Notes: generated from the sequence alone by a model not told the origin. 12,244 nt of DNA from DATKKM01 sp035542855 (GCA_035542855.1 DATKKM010000048.1:1-12244), one strand, 5' to 3'; positions 1-7,872 are shown, counted from the first letter of the stretch. Numbers and translations: made by a program.

Positions 1-45
1 CGTAAGATGATATGGCCGAAGCCCATCAATTCTCGGCGTTCCCAT

Positions 46-53
46 AAGGAGGA
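46..53 (+). promoter_or_regulatory. Shine-Dalgarno that fixes the TTG start of rpsT
   Basis: AAGGAGGA ends three bases before a TTG. An in-frame TAA at 45-47, just upstream, leaves this TTG as the only plausible start. The gap between the GGAGG core and the start codon is only about 4 nt, which is shorter than usual. A weak 5-bp hairpin (15-19 with 33-37) lies upstream in the leader; whether it has a role is unknown. Confidence 0.75.
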
Positions 54-56
54 CAA

Positions 57-455
57 TTGGGTACTCGTTCCGCTGAAAAGGCCCACCGTCAGTCTCTCAG
101 GCGCCACCTTCGCAACCGCGCCGTCAAGAGCGCGACGAAGACGGCCGTCAAGAAGGCCAACGCGGCCATCCTGAGCCACGATATCAACGCCGCGCGTGAC
201 GCTGTCCGCGCTGCCATCGTGGCCCTGGACAAGGCCGCGCAGAAGGGCGTCCTCCACGCCAACAACTCCGCGCGACACAAGTCCCGGCTGCTGATCAAGT
301 ACAACGCCGCAGTGGCCGTACTGCAGTCGCCAGGAGCAGAGGCGGAAGCCCCTAAGAAGGCCCGCGCCCGCAAGGCCGCCGCCGAGGCTACGGCGAAGGC
401 CCCGAAGCGCGCCGCGGCCAAGAAACCGGCCGCCAAGAAGACGACGAAGAAGTAA
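57..455 (+). CDS. rpsT: 30S ribosomal protein S20 with a basic C-terminal tail
   Basis: S20 is a primary 16S rRNA-binding protein of the small ribosomal subunit that helps organise the 5' domain during assembly. The core spans about residues 3-90 and shows the family pattern: RQSLRRHLRNRAVKSATKTA near the N-terminus and KGVLHANNSARHKSRLL at about 63-79. The start is TTG, fixed by an in-frame stop just upstream and a strong Shine-Dalgarno. The protein has 132 residues, against roughly 85-95 for a typical S20. The excess is a tail (about 92-132) made almost only of Ala, Lys, Arg, Pro and Glu, resembling histone H1-like or nucleic-acid-binding tails. It stands alone with its own terminator. Identity is firm; the tail's role is unknown. 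Confidence 0.95.
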   Translation: MGTRSAEKAHRQSLRRHLRNRAVKSATKTAVKKANAAILSHDINAARDAVRAAIVALDKAAQKGVLHANNSARHKSRLLIKYNAAVAVLQSPGAEAEAPKKARARKAAAEATAKAPKRAAAKKPAAKKTTKK

Positions 456-477
456 CGCCGGCCTTACGCGATCTGCG

Positions 478-515
478 CTGCGCGCTCCGGAAACGGGGCG
501 CGCAGTTCGCTTTCT
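478..515 (+). terminator. Intrinsic terminator after rpsT
   Basis: An 11-bp stem (478-488 with 495-505, one T-G wobble) encloses a 6-nt loop, GGAAAC. It is followed by the T-rich run TTCGCTTTCT. It starts 22 bases after the rpsT stop, so S20 is probably a monocistronic transcript. Confidence 0.85.
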
Positions 516-547
516 GTGAGGCAATCCACACCGATGTTGATCATATG

Positions 548-576
548 TGGACGACTCTTGACAGCAGTGCTATCCT
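548..576 (+). promoter_or_regulatory. Possible extended -10 promoter for the SCP-2 gene
   Basis: TGC-TATCCT (568-576) fits an extended -10 (TGnTATnnT). A poor -35, TGGACG (548-553), lies 17 bp upstream. A perfect TTGACA also sits at 558-563, but no good -10 follows it at 16-18 bp, and it is too close to TATCCT to be its partner. The expected transcription start would be near 583. A promoter in this gap is required by the rpsT terminator; its exact position is uncertain. Confidence 0.4.
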
Positions 577-584
577 ATCCCCGG

Positions 585-612
585 ATTAGCCCCAAATTAG
601 CAACTGCTTAGT
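585..612 (+). repeat. Three 11-bp-spaced direct repeats in the SCP-2 gene leader
   Basis: ATTAGC (585-590), ATTAGC (596-601) and CTTAGT (607-612) are each separated by exactly 5 bp, so TTAG recurs at 586, 597 and 608. This AT-rich patch lies between the presumed promoter and the ribosome-binding site. The 6+5 geometry is the one used by OmpR/PhoB-family response regulators; the link to such a regulator is inference from geometry alone. Confidence 0.5.
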
Positions 613-630
613 TAAAGCGAAGGAGGCCAA

Positions 631-975
631 ATGGTCCAAGAGCAGCAGCTACCCAACTCCGTCAAGGAGATCATGGACGGGATGCCCACGGCGTTCCAGC
701 CCGACAAGGCGGCCGGCGCCAACGCCACCATCCAGTTCAACTTCACCGGCGCTGAGCCCGGCAACTACACCGTCAAGGTGGCCGACGGCAAGTGCGAAGT
801 GACTGAGGGCAGCTCCGACAGCCCCACCGTCACCATCAACTCCCCCTCTGACGTCTGGCTGAAGATCATCCGGCGGGAGCTGGATGGCGCGACGGCGTTC
901 ATGAGCGGCCAGTTTACCTTCACCGGTGACATGGGCGTGCTCATGCAGATGCAGAACTGGTTCGCGCAGGGCTAA
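631..975 (+). CDS. SCP-2 sterol-transfer family protein (single domain)
   Basis: A small cytosolic protein of 114 residues with no signal peptide or membrane segment. It fits the SCP-2 fold: an N-terminal helix (VKEIMDGMPTAFQPDKAAG), then strands carrying IQFNFTG and YTVKVADGKCEVTEG, then PTVTINSPSDVWLKIIRREL at about 69-88, and the typical ending FMSGQFTFTGDMGVLMQM. Family members bind lipids, fatty acyl-CoA or other hydrophobic ligands in a tunnel. In bacteria the ligand is usually unknown, and here it cannot be told. The ATG start is supported by GAAGGAGG at 619-626, 4 nt upstream. The gene stands alone between a leader with direct repeats and a strong terminator. Family assignment is good; no specific role can be given. 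Confidence 0.85.
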   Translation: MVQEQQLPNSVKEIMDGMPTAFQPDKAAGANATIQFNFTGAEPGNYTVKVADGKCEVTEGSSDSPTVTINSPSDVWLKIIRRELDGATAFMSGQFTFTGDMGVLMQMQNWFAQG

Positions 976-983
976 CCGCGTCA

Positions 984-1003
984 CTCTCCGCCACGGCGGA
1001 GAG
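984..1003 (+). other. Small stable hairpin after the SCP-2 gene
   Basis: CTCTCCGC and GCGGAGAG form an 8-bp perfect stem with a 4-nt loop (992-995), 8 nt after the stop codon. No T-run follows it. It lies 18 nt before the real terminator, so it may act as a 3'-end stabilising or pausing element in tandem with it. Confidence 0.5.
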
Positions 1004-1021
1004 AACAACCGCGATCCGGAC

Positions 1022-1054
1022 AACCGGCGGCGTCAGCCGCCGGTTTCTGTTTCT
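1022..1054 (+). terminator. Intrinsic terminator of the SCP-2 gene, overlapping the end of the LCP gene
   Basis: A 10-bp perfect stem (1022-1031 with 1036-1045) closes a GTCA tetraloop, followed by TTTCTGTTTCT. The loop holds, on the other strand, the TGA stop (1033-1035) of the converging LCP gene. One arm and the T-run therefore lie inside the LCP coding region. On the minus strand the hairpin has only a weak T-rich follow-up, so it is clearly directional for plus. Confidence 0.85.
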
Positions 1055-2655
1055 ACCGGGGTGTCAGTGGGCAGCGGCTCGTCGGTTGGCGCCGGCGTCT
1101 CGGACTCGATCGGCGCTTCCGTGGGCTCTTCCGTTGGCGTCGTGAAGTCCGGCTGCTCGGGCTCCGTCGGCTCCGGCGTCGTCACGTCCGGCTGGCTCGA
1201 ATCCGGCACGTCAGCCGGGTAGTCCGGCGCGGACACCTGCGCATCGCCTCCCAGCGCCACGATGATGTCGTCCGTCGTGGCCAGGAACGGCACAAGGTCC
1301 GGGTAGCTGCTCTGGATGATTGCCGGCGTCACCACGCGCGAATCGTCCAGGAAGAGCATCGTCTTGATCTGCTGGACGGTGTTCGGGGCGTGGCCCGTCA
1401 CGTCGATGATCAGCGTCGTATCCCAGATCAGCCCGTTGGCCTGCTCGTCCGTCTTCACGTCGATGGACGGGATCCCGTTCAACGCCAGCTGGCTGCGGAA
1501 AGTGGACGCCAGCCGCGAGGTGTTCGTCCCGTTGAGCACCGTGATCCTGGCGTTCTCCACGGCGACGGGGTGGTTGCTGAAGACCTGGTCCTTGAGCTCC
1601 GCGAACTTCGTCGGGTCCCAGAGCAGCTCCGCTGCGGGCCCGCAAATCGAAGCGGGGCAAGGGTAGGTGGCCGGCCCGGCGGACACCAGCTTCACGTTCT
1701 CCAGGCCGATCTGCCCGCCCAGCCGCGCCAGGCCCGGGATCTGCAAGTCCGGCACGTTGGTCTGAATGGAGTCCTTGTACGCGCCGTACAGGCTTTTCGC
1801 CTTGCCCACGTCCGTGTAATTCAGGCTCGTGGCCTTGGCGGCGACGGCGCGCATTACCAGCTGCTGCCGCTCAATGCGCTTGTAGTCGTTGTCGCTCTTG
1901 CGCAGGCGCGCGTACTCCAGCGCGGTGTGGCCGTCCATGTGCTGCAGACCCGGCTCGAAGGAGACGGCATGGTAGTCGCCGTACTGATACTCGGAGTAGA
2001 GCGGGTCGTAGACGGCCTCCGGCACATCGATGTCAATGCCGCCCAGCTCGTCGATGATCTTGATGAAGTTCTGCCAGTTCAGGATCACGTAGTAGTCGAT
2101 CGGGATGTCGAAGTTATGCTCGATCGTGTCCATCGCCAGGCCGGGGCCGCCGCCGTCGTAGCCGGACGGGTAGCCGTTCACCCCGAACTCGCCCATCTCG
2201 TAGGCCTCGTTGATGCGCGTCGACATGTAGACGCCGCCGTCCTTGTCCGGGATCTCCACGCGTGTATCGCGCGGGATGGAGAGGGCGCCGGCCGTCTTGC
2301 TGAACGGGTCGATCGAGAAGATGACGACGCTGTCCGTGCGGTAGGCCTGGTCGTCCGGCTGGTCCAGGCGCTGGTCCAGGCCAAGAACGAGGATGTTGAT
2401 CCGCTGCCCAATCGTCTCGGCCTCGGTCGGCGGAGGTCCGCCGGTTCCCGGGACGCTGACGCCGCCGATGGCCAGCGAGATCTCGTTGCCGGGGAAGATC
2501 ACGGCGTCCACGCGCGTCGCGATGATCAGGCTCAGGTAGAAGCTCATGACGGCGAACACGCCGATCGCCACGATGAGCATCGTGTTCACGCCGCGGCGCT
2601 GGTACTCGTAGTACTCGCCGCCGTCTTCCTGTTCCGGCGGCAGTTCGTCAGCCAA
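1033..2655 (-). CDS. LytR-CpsA-Psr (LCP) family membrane protein with LytR_C domain
   Basis: LCP proteins are membrane-anchored, extracytoplasmic enzymes that transfer polyprenyl-phosphate-linked glycopolymers to peptidoglycan or cell-surface acceptors. Of 540 residues, about 1-25 are acidic and cytosolic, with one membrane helix at about 26-46. The LCP domain spans about 86-272, with RTDSVVIFSIDP (106-117), SIPRDTRVEIP (126-136) and ALEYARLRKSDNDYKRIER (245-263), which include the conserved Arg and Asp residues of the pyrophosphate/lipid site. A linker holds a close Cys pair (C333, C338). A LytR_C domain follows at about 369-470 (ARITVLNGTN onward), then a tail of about 65 residues rich in Pro, Thr and Glu. 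The start is TTG, with minus-strand GGAGGAG at 2660-2666 only 4 nt upstream. The first ATG (codon 26) would remove the cytosolic end and has no such signal. It lies 131 nt downstream of the small unknown gene on the same strand. Confidence 0.92.
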   Translation of the reverse strand: MADELPPEQEDGGEYYEYQRRGVNTMLIVAIGVFAVMSFYLSLIIATRVDAVIFPGNEISLAIGGVSVPGTGGPPPTEAETIGQRINILVLGLDQRLDQPDDQAYRTDSVVIFSIDPFSKTAGALSIPRDTRVEIPDKDGGVYMSTRINEAYEMGEFGVNGYPSGYDGGGPGLAMDTIEHNFDIPIDYYVILNWQNFIKIIDELGGIDIDVPEAVYDPLYSEYQYGDYHAVSFEPGLQHMDGHTALEYARLRKSDNDYKRIERQQLVMRAVAAKATSLNYTDVGKAKSLYGAYKDSIQTNVPDLQIPGLARLGGQIGLENVKLVSAGPATYPCPASICGPAAELLWDPTKFAELKDQVFSNHPVAVENARITVLNGTNTSRLASTFRSQLALNGIPSIDVKTDEQANGLIWDTTLIIDVTGHAPNTVQQIKTMLFLDDSRVVTPAIIQSSYPDLVPFLATTDDIIVALGGDAQVSAPDYPADVPDSSQPDVTTPEPTEPEQPDFTTPTEEPTEAPIESETPAPTDEPLPTDTPVETETGG

Positions 2656-2659
2656 GAAG

Positions 2660-2666
2660 CTCCTCC
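2660..2666 (-). promoter_or_regulatory. Shine-Dalgarno that fixes the TTG start of the LCP gene
   Basis: Minus-strand GGAGGAG lies 4 nt before TTG (2655-2653). Both the start codon and the short spacing match those of rpsT in this window. Confidence 0.7.
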
Positions 2667-2717
2667 GTGGGCAGTGTCAAAGCCAATGTCGGTCGCCGGT
2701 GGGGCGGTGGTCGGGCA

Positions 2718-2742
2718 CCGCGTCCGGAGGTCCCGGATGCGG
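2718..2742. other. Imperfect inverted repeat between the unknown gene and the LCP gene
   Basis: 2718-2727 pairs with 2733-2742 around AGGTC. The stem is 10 bp with one G-T wobble as plus-strand RNA. As minus-strand RNA, the transcribed strand of the flanking genes, the same position becomes a C-A mismatch. No T-run follows on either strand, so this is not called a terminator. It could be an attenuating or processing hairpin in the LCP leader. Confidence 0.3.
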
Positions 2743-2764
2743 GCCGTCTAGACTTACAACGTTC

Positions 2765-2800
2765 CGCTTGCCGCAAAAGTTTCCGGTCAGGGGACAAGCG
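2765..2800 (-). other. Two-tier hairpin at the 3' end of the unknown gene
   Basis: On the minus strand an outer 6-bp stem (2800-2795 with 2770-2765, CGCTTG/CAAGCG) flanks an inner imperfect palindrome around GAAACTTTTG (2786-2771). The structure straddles the TGA stop at 2789-2787. It lacks a T-run, so termination is doubtful. Confidence 0.3.
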
Positions 2801-3335
2801 CCCACTCTTCGGGCAGGCGGTAGCGGAAGGTGGCCTCCGTGTGCTGGGCGCCATCGAAGAAGCGGCCGCGCCCGGTGCGGCGGATCTCCTGGTAGCTGTT
2901 CACCATCTGCACGATGCGCTTCGCTTTCAGGTTGAAGATGACCGCGCCCGCTTTCACGGGGCGCAGGCTGGCCTCCCTGGTCAGGTCGTCCACCACCCGG
3001 AATACGGGCTGCTTGTGGCGCGGCACCCGCGTCAACTGCTGGTGGATCTCCTCGTAGTGGCCGCCCACGTTGTGCTCGTCGAACACCGCCAGGCCGTCGC
3101 GCACGTAGTCGGCCAGGTTCCGGTAGAAGGGGTCGACCCCGGATAAGAACTCTTCGACGGTTTCCGGGCTGACCGTGCAGGCAGCGACTAGCGCCGGGAG
3201 CGAGTCCCCGTGGGTCAGGAAACTGATGGCTCCCGTACGGTCAATGACGGTGCAACGCAGGACGTTCATATCGGGCCGTTTGACCCACTCTGGCAGGTAG
3301 CGTAGCATCGGCTCGAAAAGGGTGTCAACGGACAT
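2787..3335 (-). CDS. Conserved-looking protein of unknown function (182 aa)
   Basis: I do not recognise this gene. It appears soluble, with no signal peptide and no membrane helix. The ATG at 3335 is preferred: minus-strand GGGAGG at 3354-3349 precedes it by 13 nt, a somewhat long gap. An in-frame ATG at 3368 would add 11 residues but lies upstream of that Shine-Dalgarno. The first half (DMNVLRCTVIDRTGAISFLT) reads like a beta-rich sensory or binding module. The second half has a basic patch, LKAKRIVQMVNSYQEIRRTG, which could be a short strand-helix unit binding nucleic acid or another protein, but this is speculation. Codon pattern and GC match the neighbours, so it is a real gene. It is divergent from the transglycosylase across 66 bp and upstream of the LCP gene, which hints at, but does not prove, an envelope link. 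Confidence 0.75.
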   Translation of the reverse strand: MSVDTLFEPMLRYLPEWVKRPDMNVLRCTVIDRTGAISFLTHGDSLPALVAACTVSPETVEEFLSGVDPFYRNLADYVRDGLAVFDEHNVGGHYEEIHQQLTRVPRHKQPVFRVVDDLTREASLRPVKAGAVIFNLKAKRIVQMVNSYQEIRRTGRGRFFDGAQHTEATFRYRLPEEWALVP

Positions 3336-3401
3336 AACGTTGCATCGTCCTCCCGCGTCCGGCCGCATCTCGCGCCGTCTCCCCTTCGTTTAGCCAAGCG
3401 T

Positions 3402-5669
3402 ATGACGTCTCACCCGCGAGCCGCCCGTAGAGCCGCCTTCTTGCCCCTGCTGATCGCCCTCGCTTGCCTGGCCGCATGCGCCGGCGGCCGCAGCGGCACG
3501 CCGACGCCCGCGCCGACCGTGCCCGAGCCCGTCCTCTCCGACGTCCCCCCCGGCACCGTGATCGACCTCGACCGCGCCGCCGAGCTGTACCACGAAGGCG
3601 ACGCCGAGGGCGCGCTGGTCATCTACTCAGCCGCCGCGAAGAACGGCAACGCCTCGCAGAAGCAGCTGGGCCTGCTGGCCGTCGCCCGCATCCAGAACGA
3701 GCAGGGGAACCACGCCAACGCCGCCCGTACCGTTCAGGCCTTCCGCGCCACCGGGCCTTCCGCTGATCAGGACCGCCAGGCGCTGCTGCTGCTGGGCTCC
3801 GCGCAGTTCGCGCAGGGGGACTTCGACGCGGCCCGGGCCGCCCTCCAGGAGTACGTCCAGCGCGGCGGCCCCGCCTGGCCCTACGCGCAGGTCTACCTCG
3901 CCCAGATCGACGCCCGCACCTCGGACTTCGATTCGGCCGTCAACCGCATCGGCCAGGCGCTGTCAGCGAACCTGCCCGCCGGCGCGTCTTACGACGCGCA
4001 GATGACGCTGGCCGGCATCCAGGTGCAGGCCAGGCGCAGCGGCGATGCGATCGCCGCCTACCAGGCCGCGGCAGACGTCGCGCCCACCGCCGCCAAAGCC
4101 GCCGAGGCGCTTTCGCTCCTCGCCGACATCGCTACCGCCGCGCACGACGATTCGGCCGCCGCCGGCGCGCTGGAGTCGATAGTCGCGAACTATCCCATCA
4201 CCGACGAGGCGCTCTCTGCGCTCGACGACCCGCGCATCAAGTCCGATGCGAATGTGACTGCGCTGCAGCGGGCCACGGTGCTGCTCAACCACCGCCTTAA
4301 CGACGAAGCTATCGCCGCCTTCCAGGCGATCGTCGACGGAGGCGGCGCGGACGTTCCGCAGGCCGAGTACGACCTCGGCATCCTGTCCGAGCGGGCGGAG
4401 GACTGGAACGGCGCCATCGACCACTACGACGCCGCGATCAACGCCCTCGCACCCGGCGTGAACGACGCCCTGCGCGCGCAGGCGTCATGGGACAAGGGCA
4501 CCGTCTACGAGAACATCGGCCTCACCAGCAACGCTGTCGACGCCTACGCCGCCGTGTCCGGCTTCGACTCCTCTGCCGAGCGCGCGCCCGAGGGCCTCTT
4601 CCGCGCGGGCTTTCTCTCCTACAACCTGGGGCGCACCGAGGACGCGCTCGTCTACTTCGGCCGCTACCGGGACAGCACGACGATCGGCGAGGACCGGGCG
4701 CGCGCCGACTACTGGTCCGCGGCAGCCTCGGCGCAACTCAACGATTACGATTCGCAGTCCGTCTACCTCCAGGCGGCGGCCGGCGACGACCAGCTGGACT
4801 ACTACGGGATGCGGGCCGCCGCCCGCCTGGCCGGGGAGACCGCCCTGCCCGCTGCTCTGACCGTGACGCCGCCCGCGCCGTCCTGGACGCGCTACGAGAC
4901 GTGGCTGACCGGCTGGGCCGGGCCCGAGGACACGGCGGCCACGAGCGCGCTCTTCGCCGGCGAGCCATGGTTGCGCGCCGTCGACCTGGACGCCGCCGGC
5001 CTCACCGACCGCGCCGACCAGCAGTTCCGCGTCCTCCTCAACGACAACGCGCACGACGCCTGGCTCGTCTACCGCCTGGTCCGCGCGATCGGGGACTACG
5101 ACCGCCCCTGGATTACCTCGCCCGCGGCCGCCACGCTCCTCAACGAACCCGATGCGCCGCCCGAGGCCCTGCAGCTGGAGTACCCGCTGGAGTACTTCGC
5201 GCTGGTGCAGGAGGACGCGGCGGCCAACAACATCTCGCCGCTGCTACTGCTGGCGCTCGTCCGCCAGGAGAGCCTGTACGATCCGTCCGCCGTCTCCAGC
5301 GCCAACGCCATGGGCCTGACGCAAGTCATCCCTTCAACGGCCCGGGGGATCGCCGAGGAGCTGGGCGTGGACGGCTTCCAGGACTCGGACTTGCTGCGCG
5401 CCGGCACCAGCCTGCAGTTCGGCGCGCACTACCTGGGCGGCGTCGTCGCGGGCTTCGGCGGCCAACTGCCGCCGGCCGTCGCCGGCTACAACGCCGGGCC
5501 CGGAACCTCCGCCGGCTGGTGGGACGCCGCCGGCCAGGACCCCGATCTCTTCCTGGAGACCATCCCCTACGTGGAGACCCGCACGTTCGTCGAAGTCGTG
5601 CTGGAGAACTACGCCCGCTATCTGTACGCGTACGGCGTGGCGGACGCTCCGGCCCTGCCCCTCCCCTGA
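3402..5669 (+). CDS. Lipoprotein lytic transglycosylase, TPR repeats plus C-terminal SLT domain
   Basis: This enzyme cleaves peptidoglycan MurNAc-GlcNAc bonds non-hydrolytically, leaving 1,6-anhydroMurNAc, during wall growth or remodelling. Of 755 residues, the N-terminus is a lipoprotein signal (RR, then a hydrophobic run, lipobox LAAC with C26), so it should be anchored outside the membrane. A Thr/Pro linker follows. About residues 50-600 are Ala-rich helical repeats with TPR character (for example GDAEGALVIYSAAAKNGNAS and DEAIAAFQAIVDGGG), as in the Slt70 superhelix. The SLT domain, about 605-740, has VRQES with predicted catalytic E623, GLTQVIPSTA (638-647), AGYNAGP (694-700) and ETIPYVETRTFV (719-730). 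An in-frame TAG at 3390-3392 fixes the ATG start; no Shine-Dalgarno is visible, so initiation may be non-SD. The domain order resembles Slt70, but the protein is lipid-anchored. Confidence 0.92.
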   Translation: MTSHPRAARRAAFLPLLIALACLAACAGGRSGTPTPAPTVPEPVLSDVPPGTVIDLDRAAELYHEGDAEGALVIYSAAAKNGNASQKQLGLLAVARIQNEQGNHANAARTVQAFRATGPSADQDRQALLLLGSAQFAQGDFDAARAALQEYVQRGGPAWPYAQVYLAQIDARTSDFDSAVNRIGQALSANLPAGASYDAQMTLAGIQVQARRSGDAIAAYQAAADVAPTAAKAAEALSLLADIATAAHDDSAAAGALESIVANYPITDEALSALDDPRIKSDANVTALQRATVLLNHRLNDEAIAAFQAIVDGGGADVPQAEYDLGILSERAEDWNGAIDHYDAAINALAPGVNDALRAQASWDKGTVYENIGLTSNAVDAYAAVSGFDSSAERAPEGLFRAGFLSYNLGRTEDALVYFGRYRDSTTIGEDRARADYWSAAASAQLNDYDSQSVYLQAAAGDDQLDYYGMRAAARLAGETALPAALTVTPPAPSWTRYETWLTGWAGPEDTAATSALFAGEPWLRAVDLDAAGLTDRADQQFRVLLNDNAHDAWLVYRLVRAIGDYDRPWITSPAAATLLNEPDAPPEALQLEYPLEYFALVQEDAAANNISPLLLLALVRQESLYDPSAVSSANAMGLTQVIPSTARGIAEELGVDGFQDSDLLRAGTSLQFGAHYLGGVVAGFGGQLPPAVAGYNAGPGTSAGWWDAAGQDPDLFLETIPYVETRTFVEVVLENYARYLYAYGVADAPALPLP

Positions 5670-5724
5670 GCAAGAGAGCATCACACTCGAATCGAGGCTC
5701 CGACGCTCTCATGCTCCCTTGCTC
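5668..5724. repeat. Long inverted repeat between the transglycosylase gene and thrB
   Basis: GAGCAAGAGAGCAT (5668-5681) and ATGCTCCCTTGCTC (5711-5724) are complementary at 13 of 14 positions, enclosing 29 nt. Inside lies a smaller dyad, CTCG-AAT-CGAG (5686-5696). The left arm starts within the transglycosylase TGA stop. No T-run follows on either strand. It could be a 3'-end RNA stabiliser, a dispersed palindromic repeat unit, or a factor-dependent termination structure. Confidence 0.6.
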
Positions 5725-5750
5725 CAACGCGCGCGCAGAGCGCCAACATC

Positions 5751-5779
5751 TTGACCCCTGACGCACCGGCGCAGACGAT
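5751..5779 (+). promoter_or_regulatory. Possible promoter for a leaderless thrB-lysC transcript
   Basis: TTGACC (5751-5756) matches the -35 consensus at 5 of 6 positions. With a 17-bp spacer it is followed by GACGAT (5774-5779), a poor -10. A start site 7 bp downstream would fall on the A of the thrB ATG (5786), and thrB has no Shine-Dalgarno, as expected for a leaderless mRNA. The -10 is weak, so this remains a hypothesis. Confidence 0.35.
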
Positions 5780-5785
5780 TACCCT

Positions 5786-6654
5786 ATGACCGATCGCGTG
5801 TCCGTACGTGTGCCGGCCACCAGTGCCAACCTGGGCCCCGGCTTCGATTGCCTGGGGCTGGCGCTTGACCTCTGGGGCACGATCACGCTCGAGCTTCGGG
5901 AGCCTTCGCCGGCCGACGATCCGATGGCCTCGATGGCGATCACGGCCGCTCACCGCGTGTTCGACAGGATTGGCGCCGCCAGCGGACCGCTGTGCGCCAC
6001 GTACGAGGGCGCAATCCCCATCGCCCGGGGCCTCGGCGCCAGCGCCGTGGCCCGCGTCGGCGGCCTCGTTGCCGCCAACGAGCTGACCGGCCGCAAGCTG
6101 GACCGCGACGAGTTGCTGGTGCTGGCGACAGACCTCGAGGGCCACGCGGACAACGTCGCCCCGGCGATCTTCGGCGGTCTCCAGGTATCCGTCGTCGAGG
6201 GCGACCGCGTGCTGCACACAGCCTCGCCGCTGCCGTCGGGGCTGCAGGCCGTGCTCTTCGTCCCCGAGTTCCGTATCGCCACCAGGGACGCCCGTCGCGT
6301 CGTCCCGGAGTCGTTTTCGAAGGCCGATATGGTGTTCAACATTGGCCGCGCCTCGCTGCTGGTTGCGGCTATGGCCCGCGGCCGCTTTGACCTGCTGAAC
6401 GCGGCCACGCAGGACCGCCTGCACCAGCCCGCGCGCACGCAACTGTTTCCCGCGATGCCGGCCATCTTCGAGGCCGCGCGCGCCGCCGGCGCCCACGCCG
6501 CGTATCTCTCCGGCAGCGGCTCCACCCTCTGCGCCTTCGCCACCGCCAACGCGCAGGGCATCGCTGACGCCATGCAGGAGGCGGCCCGCTCCCGCGAAAT
6601 CCCCGGCCAGACCATCATCACCCGCCCCACGGAGCAGGGCGCTGAGGTGGTGGA

Positions 6655-6658
<4 letters not shown>
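5786..6658 (+). CDS. thrB: Homoserine kinase (GHMP family)
   Basis: Phosphorylates L-homoserine with ATP to O-phosphohomoserine, the step before threonine synthase; cytosolic. The 290 residues fit the family (about 290-320). GHMP motif 1 is PATSANLGPGFDCLGLAL (10-27). Motif 2, the phosphate loop, is PIARGLGASA (78-87). EGHADNVAPAIFGG follows at 118-131, and motif 3 is LSGSGSTLCAF (241-251). In motif 2 the usual GLGSSA is GLGASA, so A85 replaces the first serine while S86 is kept. No Shine-Dalgarno precedes the ATG. The stop overlaps the lysC start as GTGA, so the two genes should be co-transcribed and translationally coupled. hom and thrC, frequent partners of thrB, are not in the window. Identity is firm. 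Confidence 0.95.

Positions 6659-7872
<1,214 letters not shown>

Noticed and set aside
558..563. Perfect TTGACA as the -35 of the SCP-2 gene
   Set aside because: No acceptable -10 lies 16-18 bp downstream (candidates are CCGGAT-like), and TATCCT is only 7 bp away. It is kept only as a note within the tentative promoter.
1390..2751. Long open plus-strand frame (453 codons) across the LCP gene
   Set aside because: It is antisense to a gene with clear domains; the translation is low-complexity (V, R, H, A, D) with no motif. It is the usual by-product of GC-rich third positions.
3336..3401. Promoters in the divergent gap between the unknown gene and the transglycosylase
   Set aside because: Promoters must exist here or nearby, but no -10/-35 pair good enough to place was seen on either strand.
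5668..5724. tRNA-like element on the minus strand (TCGATTCGAG recalls a T-arm)
   Set aside because: It is only about 57 nt, has no anticodon arm or CCA-ready acceptor, and pairs as a simple two-arm hairpin.
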